A DNA stretch of 64,000 nucleotides from Methylosinus trichosporium OB3b. GTDB lineage: Bacteria > Pseudomonadota > Alphaproteobacteria > Rhizobiales > Beijerinckiaceae. Below the pieces are notes generated by a model that saw nothing but the letters and a program-made list of their open reading frames with translations, made no database searches and was not told the origin of the DNA. This document shows positions 36,214-45,086 of this stretch, in pieces. The stretch is from contig NZ_CP023739.1 in assembly GCF_002752655.1 (NCBI RefSeq), positions 62,001-126,000 of the forward strand, written 5' to 3'. The first letter of the stretch is position 1. Each line of letters starts with the position of its first letter. The position numbers were made by a program, and so were the translations under genes.

Positions 36214-36332
36214 AGGCCTGGCTCGCCGATGTCCTCGCGCGCATCGCCGCGCATCCTGCGCATCGGATCGACGAGCTGCTGCCGTGGAACTGGCGCAAAG
36301 ACAAAAAGGACGCTCCCGCGCTGGCCACGTGA
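36214..36332 (+). pseudogene. IS66 transposase C-terminal fragment
   Basis: The last about 39 residues of an IS66 TnpC (AWLADVLARIAAHPAHRIDE, LLPWNWRKDK) with a stop at 36332. The rest of the IS66 element is missing on the left, replaced by the ISKra4-like element. It is not from the same IS66 as the two complete copies, whose C-terminus differs. Confidence 0.75.
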
Positions 36333-36337
36333 CCGCG

Positions 36338-36793
36338 ATGAAGTTCCCCTGCGGCCTACGGCGCATGCTTACGTTTTTCCGCAAAGCATTGAAGGATCAG
36401 CCGCTGCTGGCTCCGGGCAAGATCGGGACGGATGGCGCGAGCGTCTATCCCAAGGCCATCGCCGACACGGCCACGGAGGGCGTTGCGCCGTCGGGCGCGC
36501 TGCACCGCGTCTCCAAACATTTGCAGCAAGGGATTGAAAGCTATCATTTTCACGTGAAGAAGAACATCCCGAAGGTCGGCGGCTTCCAGAGCTTCGCCAC
36601 AGCCAAGCGCACCATCGCGGGCTTCGAAGCTATGCTGTGGCTCAAGAAGGGCTTCGGCTTCGCCGGAGAATGGACGGTTCGCGGCCAGAATGATTTGCTC
36701 GCGCTCTGCTTCGGACTTCAAATGGTTAATAATGCCTAAAAATCGACCGTCCCCGGGGTTTTCGCGACATCCCAAAATGTTTGCGACAAGCCC
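36338..36793 (+). pseudogene. IS6-family transposase fragment with right inverted repeat
   Basis: The C-terminal about 130 residues of an IS6-type DDE transposase: MLTFFRKALKDQPLLAPGKI, GTDGASVYPKAIAD (Asp), and HFHVKKNIPKVGGFQSFATA with AGFEAMLWLKKGFG, ending at 36739. The N-terminal part and left end are lost. The right terminal repeat (minus-strand GGGCTTGTCGCAAACATTTT) ends at about 36793, exactly where the marR direct repeat begins, so this element probably drove the rearrangement. Confidence 0.75.
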
Positions 36794-36844
36794 GGTCGTT
36801 GACCGTAAAGCTCTGGACAAACCAGGCCGAAGGTTCTATGCCGA

Positions 36845-36874
36845 TCCAATTATATGGGCTCCCATATAATTGGA
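36845..36874. promoter_or_regulatory. Palindromic operator before marR copy 1
   Basis: TCCAATTATATGGG, two bases, then CCCATATAATTGGA: 14-base perfect arms ending 5 bases before the ATG. AT-rich perfect palindromes this close to a marR start are typical autoregulatory MarR sites. Confidence 0.8.
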
Positions 36875-36879
36875 CCGGC

Positions 36880-37392
36880 ATGAAGTTGATGAACGACAGA
36901 TCACGACACGCTCAGCTGATCATGGATTCTTTGCGCCGCATCGTTCAGGAGCTGCGGCGATCAACGTCGCGCTGTGAGCAAATTACGGGGCTGACCGGCG
37001 CACAAGTCTTCGTTTTAAGGCAAATTCAATCAAAAAATGGTTTGTCGCTCAACGAGTTGGCCGCCCTGACGTTCACTCACCAAAGCACCATGTCCGAGGT
37101 GATCTGTCGGCTCGAAAGAAAAGGCCTTGTTCTCAGAAGTAAATCCCGGGACGACGCGCGGCGGCTTGAAATCCATTTAAGCGCCAAGGGCGAGACCGTC
37201 CTCGCCTCAGGATATCTGACCGCGCAGGAAAACCTCACACGCGCCATCGCGTCCTTGCCTCACGAGACGGTAATTCACTTGGCGGAAGGGTTGGATCAGT
37301 TGATCCGCATGGCGGATCTTTCCGATCAGCGTCCGGTCCTGTTTTTTGACGACGACCGAAGCGGCTCGCCTCCAGGAGAGCGCCCCAAATGA
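36880..37392 (+). CDS. MarR-family regulator, copy 1
   Basis: 170 residues. Winged-HTH MarR fold: LIMDSLRRIVQELRRSTSRC (dimer helix), LTGAQVFVLRQIQSKNGLSL, LAALTFTHQSTMSEVICRLE (recognition helix) and RKGLVLRSKSRDDARRLEIH (wing). The ATG at 36880 is immediately after the palindrome; reading from the upstream ATG at 36838 would put the operator inside the gene. It is followed with a 4-base overlap by the truncated clc start. It probably represses its own promoter and the adjoining genes, perhaps now the efflux genes beginning at 37693. It is about 90 percent identical by eye to the copy at 45087. Confidence 0.88.
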   Translation: MKLMNDRSRHAQLIMDSLRRIVQELRRSTSRCEQITGLTGAQVFVLRQIQSKNGLSLNELAALTFTHQSTMSEVICRLERKGLVLRSKSRDDARRLEIHLSAKGETVLASGYLTAQENLTRAIASLPHETVIHLAEGLDQLIRMADLSDQRPVLFFDDDRSGSPPGERPK

Positions 37393-37532
37393 ATGCTCAT
37401 GACGTTGGACGGTCGTCGACCATGGCAGGCTTGCCCATTTCTCCAGGTCTAGGACCGGCTCGCGAACAAGCGCGCATTTTAAGACACCCAAATGCTCTCG
37501 ATAACAGAACGCTGTTTATCGTCGATCTCACT
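37389..37532 (+). pseudogene. N-terminal fragment of ClC channel gene
   Basis: The first 48 residues (MNAHDVGRSSTMAGLPISPG to LDNRTLFIV) match the start of the intact ClC protein at 45596. The sequence then becomes unrelated (DLTCEMACKQQASS...) and stops at 37628. All membrane helices are missing. The ATG overlaps the marR stop (ATGA), as in the intact operon. Confidence 0.85.
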
Positions 37533-37692
37533 TGCGAAATGGCGTGTAAGCAACAGGCGTCCTCCCCGAAGAGAGCTTTGCGGGTGAGGATGACTTCTAA
37601 GAGCATGTGGACGGGGGCGTTTGTTTGAACTCGGTTAGCGCCCTCTCTTTGCTGACACGGAATGCATCCTGTTCCCAGGGCTTTGCTCAGCG

Positions 37693-39285
37693 ATGCCTAT
37701 AGCCGACGCCGCCCCCTTGCGCGGATGGCGCTTTTTGCTGCTCAACATTGTGCTTGGACTGGGCAACGTCGTGGTGCTGTCCAATGTGCCCGGCTATGCG
37801 GTCGTTGTGCCCTCCGCGGCGGGCGATCTGCAAGGCGTGACGCCGAGTTTTGGCGTCTGGGCCGCGACGGACCACATGATGGGCTTGGCTCTCGGCTTTG
37901 CGCTTGCCAGGTGGCTGGCGGCGAGATTCGGCGACTACCGCGTGCTCACCGCCGCTTATGTTTTCTATGCCGCTATCTCCTTCGCTTGCGGGGGAAGCGA
38001 GACGATTCCGTCTTTTGTGGCTTCGCGCATTCTGCTTGGCCTGGCGGGCGGCGTCATTCTCCCGGTCGGACAATCCGTGCTGCTCGGCGAATATCCGGAG
38101 AGCCTGAGAACGTTCGGCGTCGGGCTTTGGGGCGTTCTGAACGCCATGCCATTCATGGCGGGCATCTATATCAGCGGCTGGTACACGGAATTTCTCGGTT
38201 GGCGCGATCTGCTCTATTTGAACATCCCGGTCGCGCTGTTGATCTCTGGCGTCGTGGGTTCGCTGCTTTATGGCCGCGGCTGGCGTCGGCGCTTCCCGCG
38301 CGCCGATCTTGTTGGTTTTTTGCTGCTGGCGGCGATTCTTTATGGATTGCAGACGATTTTCAACATGGGCAACGACTTCGACTGGTTCCACTCGCCTATC
38401 CTGGTCGTCGCGCTGATTATCGCCCTGGTGGCGTTGCCCTGCTTCATTATCTGGGAGCTTGGAGAGCGGCATCCAGTGATCGACATGCGGCTGTTCGGCC
38501 AGCGCAATTATGCGATCGCCACGATCTGCTCGATGGCGGGGTTTTTCGTCATCATGGGATCCTTGGCGGTTTTCGCCAGCCAGCTGCAATTAATTCTCGG
38601 CTATAGTCCCTCTCTGGCTGGCGGCGTCTATCTTTCGTTGCTGCTTTTGTCCATGCCGTCCGCCGCCATCGTGCACGAACTGTGCAAGCGCGTCGACATC
38701 CGCTTGATCTGTTGCCTGAATTTCCTTGGTTTCGCGGTGACGCTGACCTGGCTCGGCCTGTTCGACAAAACCGCCTCCTTCGACCAACTCGCATGGCCGA
38801 TGACCTTTTTCGGCTTCTCGTTCGCCATGTTCTTCGCGCCCTTGGCGAACCTCGCGATGCATGGCCTGCAAGGCGCGCGGCTGATGCGCGCGGCGGAGGA
38901 GTTCGCGTTGCTGCGTATCGTCGCCGGCGGCTTCGGCATCGCGCTGCAGGGCGTGGTGCTGTTCCGGCGCACGCCTTATCACGCGCTCGATCTTTCCGAC
39001 GCGTTCGGCGGCAGGCGCTTCGCCGAACTGGATTTGATGAAGCAACTCACCGACAAGCTCGAACCGCTGGGCTTCACGCCCGCCATGGCGACCAGTCAGG
39101 TCGGGCGCTTCTTGCAGCAGGAGGCGGGGCTGCTGTCGCTCAACGACGTCTTTTTGCTCGGCGGCGTGATATTCGTCGGGCTTTCCGGCGTCGTCTGGCT
39201 CGCCCGCGCCACCCATCCGCCGCGCCTGACCGCGGCGCAAGAGCTGAAGCAACTGACGGCCCAAGAGCTGATGGAACAAATATGA
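37693..39285 (+). CDS. MFS transporter, DHA2/EmrB type
   Basis: 530 residues with about 14 hydrophobic segments (for example FLLLNIVLGLGNVVVLSNVP, LLGLAGGVILPVGQSVLLGE, LVGFLLLAAILYGLQTIF, ILVVALIIALVALPCFIIWE). The motif GVILPVGQSVLLGEYPESLR corresponds to the region after TM4-5 of the DHA2 family. It is the inner-membrane part of a tripartite drug/proton antiporter. The start codon overlaps nothing upstream; the stop overlaps the outer-membrane factor start (ATGA at 39282-39285). With the following two genes it forms an EmrAB-TolC-like pump for hydrophobic or phenolic compounds; substrate not known. The nearby MarR is the likely regulator. Confidence 0.88.
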   Translation: MPIADAAPLRGWRFLLLNIVLGLGNVVVLSNVPGYAVVVPSAAGDLQGVTPSFGVWAATDHMMGLALGFALARWLAARFGDYRVLTAAYVFYAAISFACGGSETIPSFVASRILLGLAGGVILPVGQSVLLGEYPESLRTFGVGLWGVLNAMPFMAGIYISGWYTEFLGWRDLLYLNIPVALLISGVVGSLLYGRGWRRRFPRADLVGFLLLAAILYGLQTIFNMGNDFDWFHSPILVVALIIALVALPCFIIWELGERHPVIDMRLFGQRNYAIATICSMAGFFVIMGSLAVFASQLQLILGYSPSLAGGVYLSLLLLSMPSAAIVHELCKRVDIRLICCLNFLGFAVTLTWLGLFDKTASFDQLAWPMTFFGFSFAMFFAPLANLAMHGLQGARLMRAAEEFALLRIVAGGFGIALQGVVLFRRTPYHALDLSDAFGGRRFAELDLMKQLTDKLEPLGFTPAMATSQVGRFLQQEAGLLSLNDVFLLGGVIFVGLSGVVWLARATHPPRLTAAQELKQLTAQELMEQI

Positions 39286-40841
39286 GACGCCGGCGTTTGT
39301 CCGTCGCGCCCGCGGCCGGGCTCGTTTTGCTGCTCGGCGGCTGCGCGGAAATATCGCCGAACGGCGAGCGCGCGCCATTTCTGGAGCCTCCGGCCATGAG
39401 CCGCACGCTGGCGCGATCCGGCGCGCCGATCGCCGCGCCAACCGAGGCGGTCTGGCCCAGCGGCGAATGGTGGCGGCGCTTTCGCAGTCCCGAACTCGAC
39501 CACATCGTCGAGACGGCGCTGGCTGAAAATCAAAACCTGAAAAAAGCCATGGAAGCGTTGCGCGACGCCGAGGCTTTCTCGGAGGTCGAAGGGGCGCGGC
39601 TGCTGCCCTTCCTCAACGCGGACATGGGCATGCGCCAATCGCGCATTCCCAATCATGGCGTCGTCGCCTCCTATAATCCCGCCCTGGCCGGCCTCGAAAA
39701 GACCATGGCCTACATCAACCCGCTGTCGCTTCACTATGAATTCGACTTCTGGGGCAAGAACCGGGCGATCCTCAACGCCGCGCTTGGCGAGGCCGCGGCG
39801 CAAGCGGCGGAGACGGCGGAGGCGCAACTGCTGCTGACCACCGCCATCTCGCGCGTCTATTTTCGCATCCGCGCGCTGGCCCGGCAGGCGGCGACCGCGA
39901 GCGAGATGGTCAAACTGCGCCAAGACCTGCTCGCGCTCGCGCAAACGCGGTTCAGAACCGGGATCGACACCGCCGACGGCGTGACCGAAGCGAGCGCCGA
40001 ACTGGAGGTCGCCGTCAAACGCGAAGCCGGCGTCACGGCGCAACTCGACTTCCAGCAGAATTTGCTCGCGCGGCTGATGGGCCATGGACCGGACGCCGGA
40101 CGCGGCATTGTCGGCGCGAAGACGATGAGCCCGCCGGCGGCTCCCGCCGTGCCGCGACAACTTCCGGTGGAGCTTCTCGCCCACCGGCCGGACGTCGCCG
40201 CCGCCATGCATCGCGCCGAGGCGGCGGCGGAGCGGATTCACGCCGCCAAGGCGGAGTTCATGCCGTCCGTCGATCTGACGATTGTCGGAGGACTGGAGGC
40301 CTCGAGGACGTCGACGAAGATCGACGATCTCGGCAAGTTCCTGTTCCGAACCTCGGCGATCGGCTACGCCGTCAATCCCAACATCCATCTGCCGCTGTTC
40401 CAGGGCGGCAGCTTGCGCGGCCAGTTGGAGGGCCGCCGCTCGGAATATGACGAGGCGGTCGACGACTACAATGAAACGCTGCTCAGGGCGGCGCAGCAGG
40501 TCGCCGACAGCCTCGCCAGCCTGAAGGAGACGCGCTCCGAGACGGAGGCGCAGCGCCGCTTGAACGCCGCCGCGCGCGCCGAACTCGAACTCGCGCGCTC
40601 GCGCTGGAGCAGCGGCCTGAAGGACAAGCGCGAACTGCTCGCGCAGGCGAACGCCGTGCTCGAACAGGTTTACGTGCTCGACGCGCTCGACGCCGACTAC
40701 CTGTCGTCGCATGTGGATCTGGTCCAGGCGCTGGGCGGCGGCTATCTGGAGGGTCCAGAAGCGTTCGCGCCGCGGCCGGAGCCGGAACAGGATCGGCTGA
40801 CGCCGCTCGTCGACGCGATCGAGGCGCTCGGCGGCGGATAG
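39282..40841 (+). CDS. Outer-membrane efflux lipoprotein, NodT/OMF family
   Basis: 519 residues. The lipoprotein signal is AAGLVLLLGGCAEISPNG, with the Cys of GGC as lipidation site (about residue 20). Two OMF repeats follow: WWRRFRSPELDHIVETALAE, then LLTTAISRVYFRIRALARQA, LAHRPDVAAAMHRAEAAAER and RRSEYDEAVDDYNETLLRAA, with the closing LAQANAVLEQVYVLDALDAD. The protein should trimerise to form the TolC-like exit duct. It is translationally coupled to the MFS gene and lies 59 bases before the HlyD gene. Length and order are normal. Confidence 0.9.
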   Translation: MRRRRLSVAPAAGLVLLLGGCAEISPNGERAPFLEPPAMSRTLARSGAPIAAPTEAVWPSGEWWRRFRSPELDHIVETALAENQNLKKAMEALRDAEAFSEVEGARLLPFLNADMGMRQSRIPNHGVVASYNPALAGLEKTMAYINPLSLHYEFDFWGKNRAILNAALGEAAAQAAETAEAQLLLTTAISRVYFRIRALARQAATASEMVKLRQDLLALAQTRFRTGIDTADGVTEASAELEVAVKREAGVTAQLDFQQNLLARLMGHGPDAGRGIVGAKTMSPPAAPAVPRQLPVELLAHRPDVAAAMHRAEAAAERIHAAKAEFMPSVDLTIVGGLEASRTSTKIDDLGKFLFRTSAIGYAVNPNIHLPLFQGGSLRGQLEGRRSEYDEAVDDYNETLLRAAQQVADSLASLKETRSETEAQRRLNAAARAELELARSRWSSGLKDKRELLAQANAVLEQVYVLDALDADYLSSHVDLVQALGGGYLEGPEAFAPRPEPEQDRLTPLVDAIEALGGG

Positions 40842-40900
40842 GCGCGCGCCGACCAAGATTGCAACGAGACTTAAGAACACCCAGACGCTTTGGACAGCCA

Positions 40901-42094
40901 ATGCCCCTTGATCGCAAGACGCTCCGTTCCCGCCGCCTGATTTTGCTGTCGCTCGTCGCGCTGGCGGCGCTGGCGGCGGGTTTGTATTTCCTGATCAGAT
41001 GGCGGACCCATGATCGATTTTGGGTCACCACCGACAATGCTTTCGTCGTCGGCAACATCATTCCGGTGCAAGCCGATGCGACGGGCGTCGTCGCGGATGT
41101 TCTGGTCGAGGAAAGCAACAAGGTGAAAGCCGGCGATCTGCTCGTGCGGCTCGACGAACAGCGCGCCAAGGCGGCGCTCGATCAATCCGCGGCCGACCTG
41201 GCGCGCGCCGTGCGCGCGGTCGGCGGGCAATTCGCCGCGCGGCGCCAAGCCTGCCAGAAGATCGCCTCGCAGATCGCGCTGCGCGATAGGACGCGCCACG
41301 ACGTCATGCGCTATCGCCAGGCGTTGCCGAGCGGCTCGGTGTCGCAACAGGTCCTGCAGAACGCCGTGGACCAACTCGCCTCGCTCGAAGCCGAGATGCA
41401 CGAAAGCCGGGCGGACTATCAGGCGTTTGAATCGCGGCTCGGCGGGCTCACCTTGACCAACCATCCCGACATCGAGGCGGCCAAGGCCAGATACGCCGAG
41501 AATTACATCGAATTCGCGCGCCAGCGCATCAAGGCGCCGGTTTCCGGCTATATAGCCAAGCGCAAGGCGCAGATCGGCGACCGCGCGCGGCCCGGCGATC
41601 TGCTCATGCAGATCGTTCCGCTCGATTTCCTCTGGATCGAGGCGAATCTATGGGAAAACAGCATGGAGCGCGTGCGGCCGGGACAGCCGGTGACGATTAC
41701 GGTCGATCTTTACGGCGCCAGCGCTCCCTTTCACGGCCGGGTCGAGGGCATCGTCCCGGGCTCGGGCAGCGTCTTCGCCTTGCTCGCCCCCGACAATGCG
41801 ACCGGCAACTTCATCCATATCGTCCAGCGCGTTCCGGTGTATATCTCGCTACGTCCCGACGAACTCGAAAAGCGGCCGTTGCGGCCGGGGCTTTCCTCCG
41901 TCATCTCCATCGACGCGCATAATGTCGATCAATCGCCCAACGCCTCGATCACCCGCATGGATCCAAAGGCCGACAAAACCGAAATTTTCGCCAATGAAAT
42001 CGCCGACGCCAATATGCGCGCCCAAAAAATCGTCAGCGAAAATCTCGTCGAAGCCCCCAACGCCGCCATCACCGCATGTCCCATCGGCGAGTAA
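40901..42094 (+). CDS. HlyD/EmrA-type membrane fusion protein
   Basis: 397 residues. One N-terminal membrane helix (LILLSLVALAALAAGLYFLI). Lipoyl-type half-motifs are WVTTDNAFVVGNIIPVQADA and VEESNKVKAGDLLVRLDEQR. A helical hairpin covers about residues 95-190. The second half-motif is RIKAPVSGYIAKRKAQIGDR, and the beta-barrel part is FLWIEANLWENSMERVRPGQ. It links the MFS pump with the outer-membrane duct. ATG 40901 is chosen over the open frame from 40859. Its end abuts the decayed reductase on the opposite strand. Confidence 0.9.
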   Translation: MPLDRKTLRSRRLILLSLVALAALAAGLYFLIRWRTHDRFWVTTDNAFVVGNIIPVQADATGVVADVLVEESNKVKAGDLLVRLDEQRAKAALDQSAADLARAVRAVGGQFAARRQACQKIASQIALRDRTRHDVMRYRQALPSGSVSQQVLQNAVDQLASLEAEMHESRADYQAFESRLGGLTLTNHPDIEAAKARYAENYIEFARQRIKAPVSGYIAKRKAQIGDRARPGDLLMQIVPLDFLWIEANLWENSMERVRPGQPVTITVDLYGASAPFHGRVEGIVPGSGSVFALLAPDNATGNFIHIVQRVPVYISLRPDELEKRPLRPGLSSVISIDAHNVDQSPNASITRMDPKADKTEIFANEIADANMRAQKIVSENLVEAPNAAITACPIGE

Positions 42095-42104
42095 AAGAAT
42101 GCGC

Positions 42105-43430
42105 CTTGTATCGCAAGAGGCAATCTCTCGCGACGACGTCGCCCTCGATTTCGATCTCGTCCCACGACTCGGCATGGCCGACATAATTAATGACGACGTC
42201 GCAATGTTGGCTCCAGAAGAATGGAACGGCGGCGAAGGGTTTTCGATCTCCGAGCATGTTGAGCGCCGCTGTTTGTCCCTGCCGTTCGGCGACGTTCCAA
42301 TGTTCAACCCGAATGCTGGCGCCGCTGTGACGATCGGGTCAACGCGCAATATCGCCCGCCGCGAATATTCCCGGCGCGCTCGTCTCCAGAAACTCGTCGA
42401 CGATGACGCCACGATCCTTGGAGAGCCCCGCGATCTGCGCCAATTCGAGGCGCGGACGTACGCCTACGCCGCAGATGACGAGGTCCGCCTCCAACTCGTC
42501 GCCGCTTCGGAGTGTCACGCGACGCTCGTCAATCGCTGTCGCGACATCCTCGAGATGAAAGACACGCCGCGCTCCTCATGCAGGTTACGCACAAAATCGC
42601 CGATCCGTGGGCCGAGCACGCGCTCCATTGGCCGCTTCTCCGGCGCGACGACATGGACTTCGACTCCACGCCCTCGCAATGACGCCGCGACTTCGAGGCC
42701 GATGCAACTCGCTCCGAGCACGACGGCCCGTGTCGCGGTTGGGAGGCGTTCAATGATCGCGCGACAGTCGGCCAGCGACCGCAATGTGCGCGCATGCGGC
42801 AGATCGGCTCCGGGGATGGGAAGACGAATTGGCTCCGCGCCCGTCGCCAGCAATAAGCGATCGTAAGAAAGCTTCGCACCATCGGCGAGCATGATTTCTC
42901 GAGACTTGGGGTCCAGGCTAGTCACGCGAGCGCCGAGCCGCAATTGGACGTCTTGCTCGGCATGGAAATTTTCGTGCCCAGCGGCAACCATTCTTCAGGG
43001 GCGTTGCCGGCGAGATAATACTTGGACAGGTTCGGCCGATCCGTCGGCGGATCGGGATCGTCGCTGGCCATGACGATCTTCCCGCCGTATCCTTCGCGTC
43101 GCAGCCGGTCGGCGGCGGCGAAGCCCGCCGCGCCGCCGCCGACGATCACAATATTTTTTGGGCTCGATTCAGACGGCGCAATGGCACGAGCACGCTCAAC
43201 CGGCGCCCGGCATTTCCGCACCACTATTTCGTCGCCGTGTCGCTCGACCTCCCAGCAAGTTAGGGAGCCGAAGGCGGGCGCGGACAGGGCTTCGCCGGTG
43301 GAAAGATCGAAGACAGCATGATGCCAAGGGCAGCGGAGGCTCCCATCAACCGCGAGCCCGTCGACGAGAGGCGCGTCCTTGCGCCCAACATTGCACAAGA
43401 TATGGGCGCCACGTTGAATCAAATGGGCGG
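42105..43430 (-). pseudogene. Rieske/FAD-dependent ferredoxin reductase (AIFM3-like), several frameshifts
   Basis: Minus-strand pieces in several frames together follow a Rieske plus pyridine-nucleotide-disulfide reductase. The Rieske remnant has VDGSLRCPWHHAVFDLSTGE, but its first Cys-x-His pair is not readable. The FAD-binding start is NIVIVGGGAAGFAAADRLRR. A shift near 42960-42990 leads to EQDVQLRLGARVTSLDPKSR and AVVLGASCIGLEVAASLRGR (NADH site). A further shift near 42560 leads to [20 protein letters not shown], then FFWSQHCDVVINYVGHAESW to RDCLLRYK. The end is cut where the HlyD gene ends. It lies directly downstream of nnrS and overlaps its 3' end. Not functional. Confidence 0.82.
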
Positions 43431-44627
43431 CGAGACCTCGTCGCTGGAGCGTGGCCCGGTCAACGGCCCAAAATAGAACAGCGCGAAAAGACCGAAAGCT
43501 CCGCTCCATGCCGCGCCGGCGAACGACAGCGCCATCAGATAATGCGCACCGAAGAGCGGCGCGAGAAGTCGCAAGACGGCGGCGAGCGTGATCAGCGCGT
43601 AGATCGTCGTCGTGCGGGGACCGGCGATGAGCGCGCGTCCGGTATGGCCGAGTGAAGCCCGCGTCATCACCGCGAGCGTCATCGTCCCAATGGCCCCGAC
43701 GGTAAGCGCATGCAAGGCGGTCGTCTGCTGCAGTATCGATACGAGGCTGTTGAAGCCCAGCAGCAGGAGTCCGAGCGACAGCCATCCATAGCCAAGATGC
43801 AAAACCCATAGAAGCGGCTCGCGCAAGGTTTTCTCGCCGCGCCAGCGCGCAAACCGCGCGGCGAGCGCGACACCCGCGGCAAGTTCGAGCCAGGGCGTCC
43901 ACCTCGCCTCGGGCGTCATCACCCAGGCTGACAAAGCGACAGCCGTCGCCGCGAGCGCGATCCGATCGACGAGATCGAAGGACGCGGGCGTCGCGGCCTT
44001 GGGATCCTGCTTGACCAGCCAGTTGCGTGTGAAACTTGGAACGATGCGTCCGCCTATGAGGCTGACGAGCATCAGCAGGGTGGCGACGCCGAGCCGATTG
44101 CCGATGTCAAAGGTTGTAGCGATTCCAAGTGCATCGAAATGCGTGAGGACGTTGCCGAGCAGCAACAACATCAGCGCGCCGAGCATTGGAAGATTGCGCC
44201 AGTTATGGCCGGCGATGATTTCCCGGGCGATGACTATCAAGAACAGAGCGGGAAACGAGAGATCGACAGCGGCGGCGACGCCGACGCCGATCCTCCCGGA
44301 CAACAGAACGGCGATCCGTCCACACAGCCACAGCAGCACGAGCAAGGCGAGCGGCACGCCTTGCAATGGCATTCGCCCCGTCCAATTGGGTATCGCCGTC
44401 AGCAGGAAGCCAGCGACGACCGCCCCGCCATAGCCGAACGCCATTTCATGCGCATGCCAGACATTCAGGGGAAACGCCGTGGGCGGCTGAATCCAGCCCG
44501 CAAAAGAGGCGATGGACGCCGGAACGACCAAGCAGGCCCAAACCGCCGCAAGCAAAAAGAACGGACGAAATCCCGCGGACAGCACGGCGGGGCCACTCTG
44601 TGGGCGATAGCGGGGAATCGGGGCCAT
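43419..44627 (-). CDS. nnrS: NnrS family membrane protein
   Basis: 402 residues, about twelve hydrophobic segments. The family start is FRPFFLLAAVWACLVVPASI, then NVWHAHEMAFGYGGAVVAGF (conserved HAHEM-type His pair) and LLTAIPNWTGRMPLQGVPL. Later ATLLMLVSLIGGRIVPSFTR, ALHALTVGAIGTMTLAVMTR (His) and SLGHTGRAL. NnrS proteins bind heme and copper and protect against nitric oxide stress in denitrifiers. The C-terminal end overlaps the decayed reductase. It fits with the nitric oxide reductase at the end of the window. No FNR/NNR-type box is evident upstream. Confidence 0.92.
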   Translation of the reverse strand: MAPIPRYRPQSGPAVLSAGFRPFFLLAAVWACLVVPASIASFAGWIQPPTAFPLNVWHAHEMAFGYGGAVVAGFLLTAIPNWTGRMPLQGVPLALLVLLWLCGRIAVLLSGRIGVGVAAAVDLSFPALFLIVIAREIIAGHNWRNLPMLGALMLLLLGNVLTHFDALGIATTFDIGNRLGVATLLMLVSLIGGRIVPSFTRNWLVKQDPKAATPASFDLVDRIALAATAVALSAWVMTPEARWTPWLELAAGVALAARFARWRGEKTLREPLLWVLHLGYGWLSLGLLLLGFNSLVSILQQTTALHALTVGAIGTMTLAVMTRASLGHTGRALIAGPRTTTIYALITLAAVLRLLAPLFGAHYLMALSFAGAAWSGAFGLFALFYFGPLTGPRSSDEVSPPI

Positions 44628-44904
44628 GGGTCACCGCGCTTGGAATACTGTTTTACAGGGCAGCACTCCTACGCTCCGTTGCCGGTAATGTCGAGAATGC
44701 CTTCTGAACTCTGGCGCATAAGATAGTTCGATGTCGATTTCGATAGCTCCGCACGTTCCCGCGAATTTTGAACAAGCACAACACCCACATGATGCCGGTT
44801 CTCAAGGACACGGGGCGCCGCAGATTGTTCTTTCACAGCAGAGCAAAACCCTGTCACGGCCACGCGCTTGGAACCTCTCTCGTCTTGAGAACCTTTCTGA
44901 TCCA

Positions 44905-45000
44905 CCAAAGCCTGTCCACAAGAATACGAACGCCGTCGTCAGAAGCAGGGCGCTCATAGGCCGGCTTGAGCGCAACATTTTTTATCGCAAGCTTGAGCAT
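44905..45000 (-). pseudogene. N-terminal fragment of a DUF488 gene
   Basis: 32 codons from ATG 45000 (LKLAIKNVALKPAYERPASD, DGVRILVDRLW) match the start of the intact DUF488 protein at 52015-52383, then diverge sharply. It lies directly before the second marR repeat. It is a scar of recombination with DNA related to the DUF488 region. Confidence 0.75.
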
Positions 45001-45047
45001 AGTCGTTCATCGTAAAGCTCTGGACAAATCACGCCTCAGGTTTTATG

Positions 45048-45085
45048 CCGGTCCAATTATATGGGGTACCATATAATTGGACCGG
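45048..45085. promoter_or_regulatory. Palindromic operator before marR copy 2
   Basis: CCGGTCCAATTATATGG, four bases, then CCATATAATTGGACCGG: 17-base perfect arms ending one base before the ATG at 45087. The same core as before copy 1, but longer arms and a different centre. Confidence 0.82.
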
Positions 45086-45086
45086 C

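Larger units (their letters stand above)
36794..37532 (+). repeat. Direct repeat, copy 1: marR plus start of clc
   Basis: About 740 bases, closely similar to 45001-45740, with scattered base differences. It begins near GTAAAGCTCTGGACAAA, spans the palindromic operator and the whole marR gene, and breaks off inside the ClC gene after the RTLFIV codons. The scattered differences mean that the duplication is not recent or that the copies came from related sources. Confidence 0.85.

Noticed and set aside
37687..38589. 300-residue minus-strand frame opposite the MFS gene
   Set aside because: Charged low-complexity antisense product of a membrane-protein gene.
44669..44908. Minus-strand 79-residue frame upstream of nnrS, considered as a regulator
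   Set aside because: No HTH or other domain pattern; it overlaps the region with the DUF488 scar.
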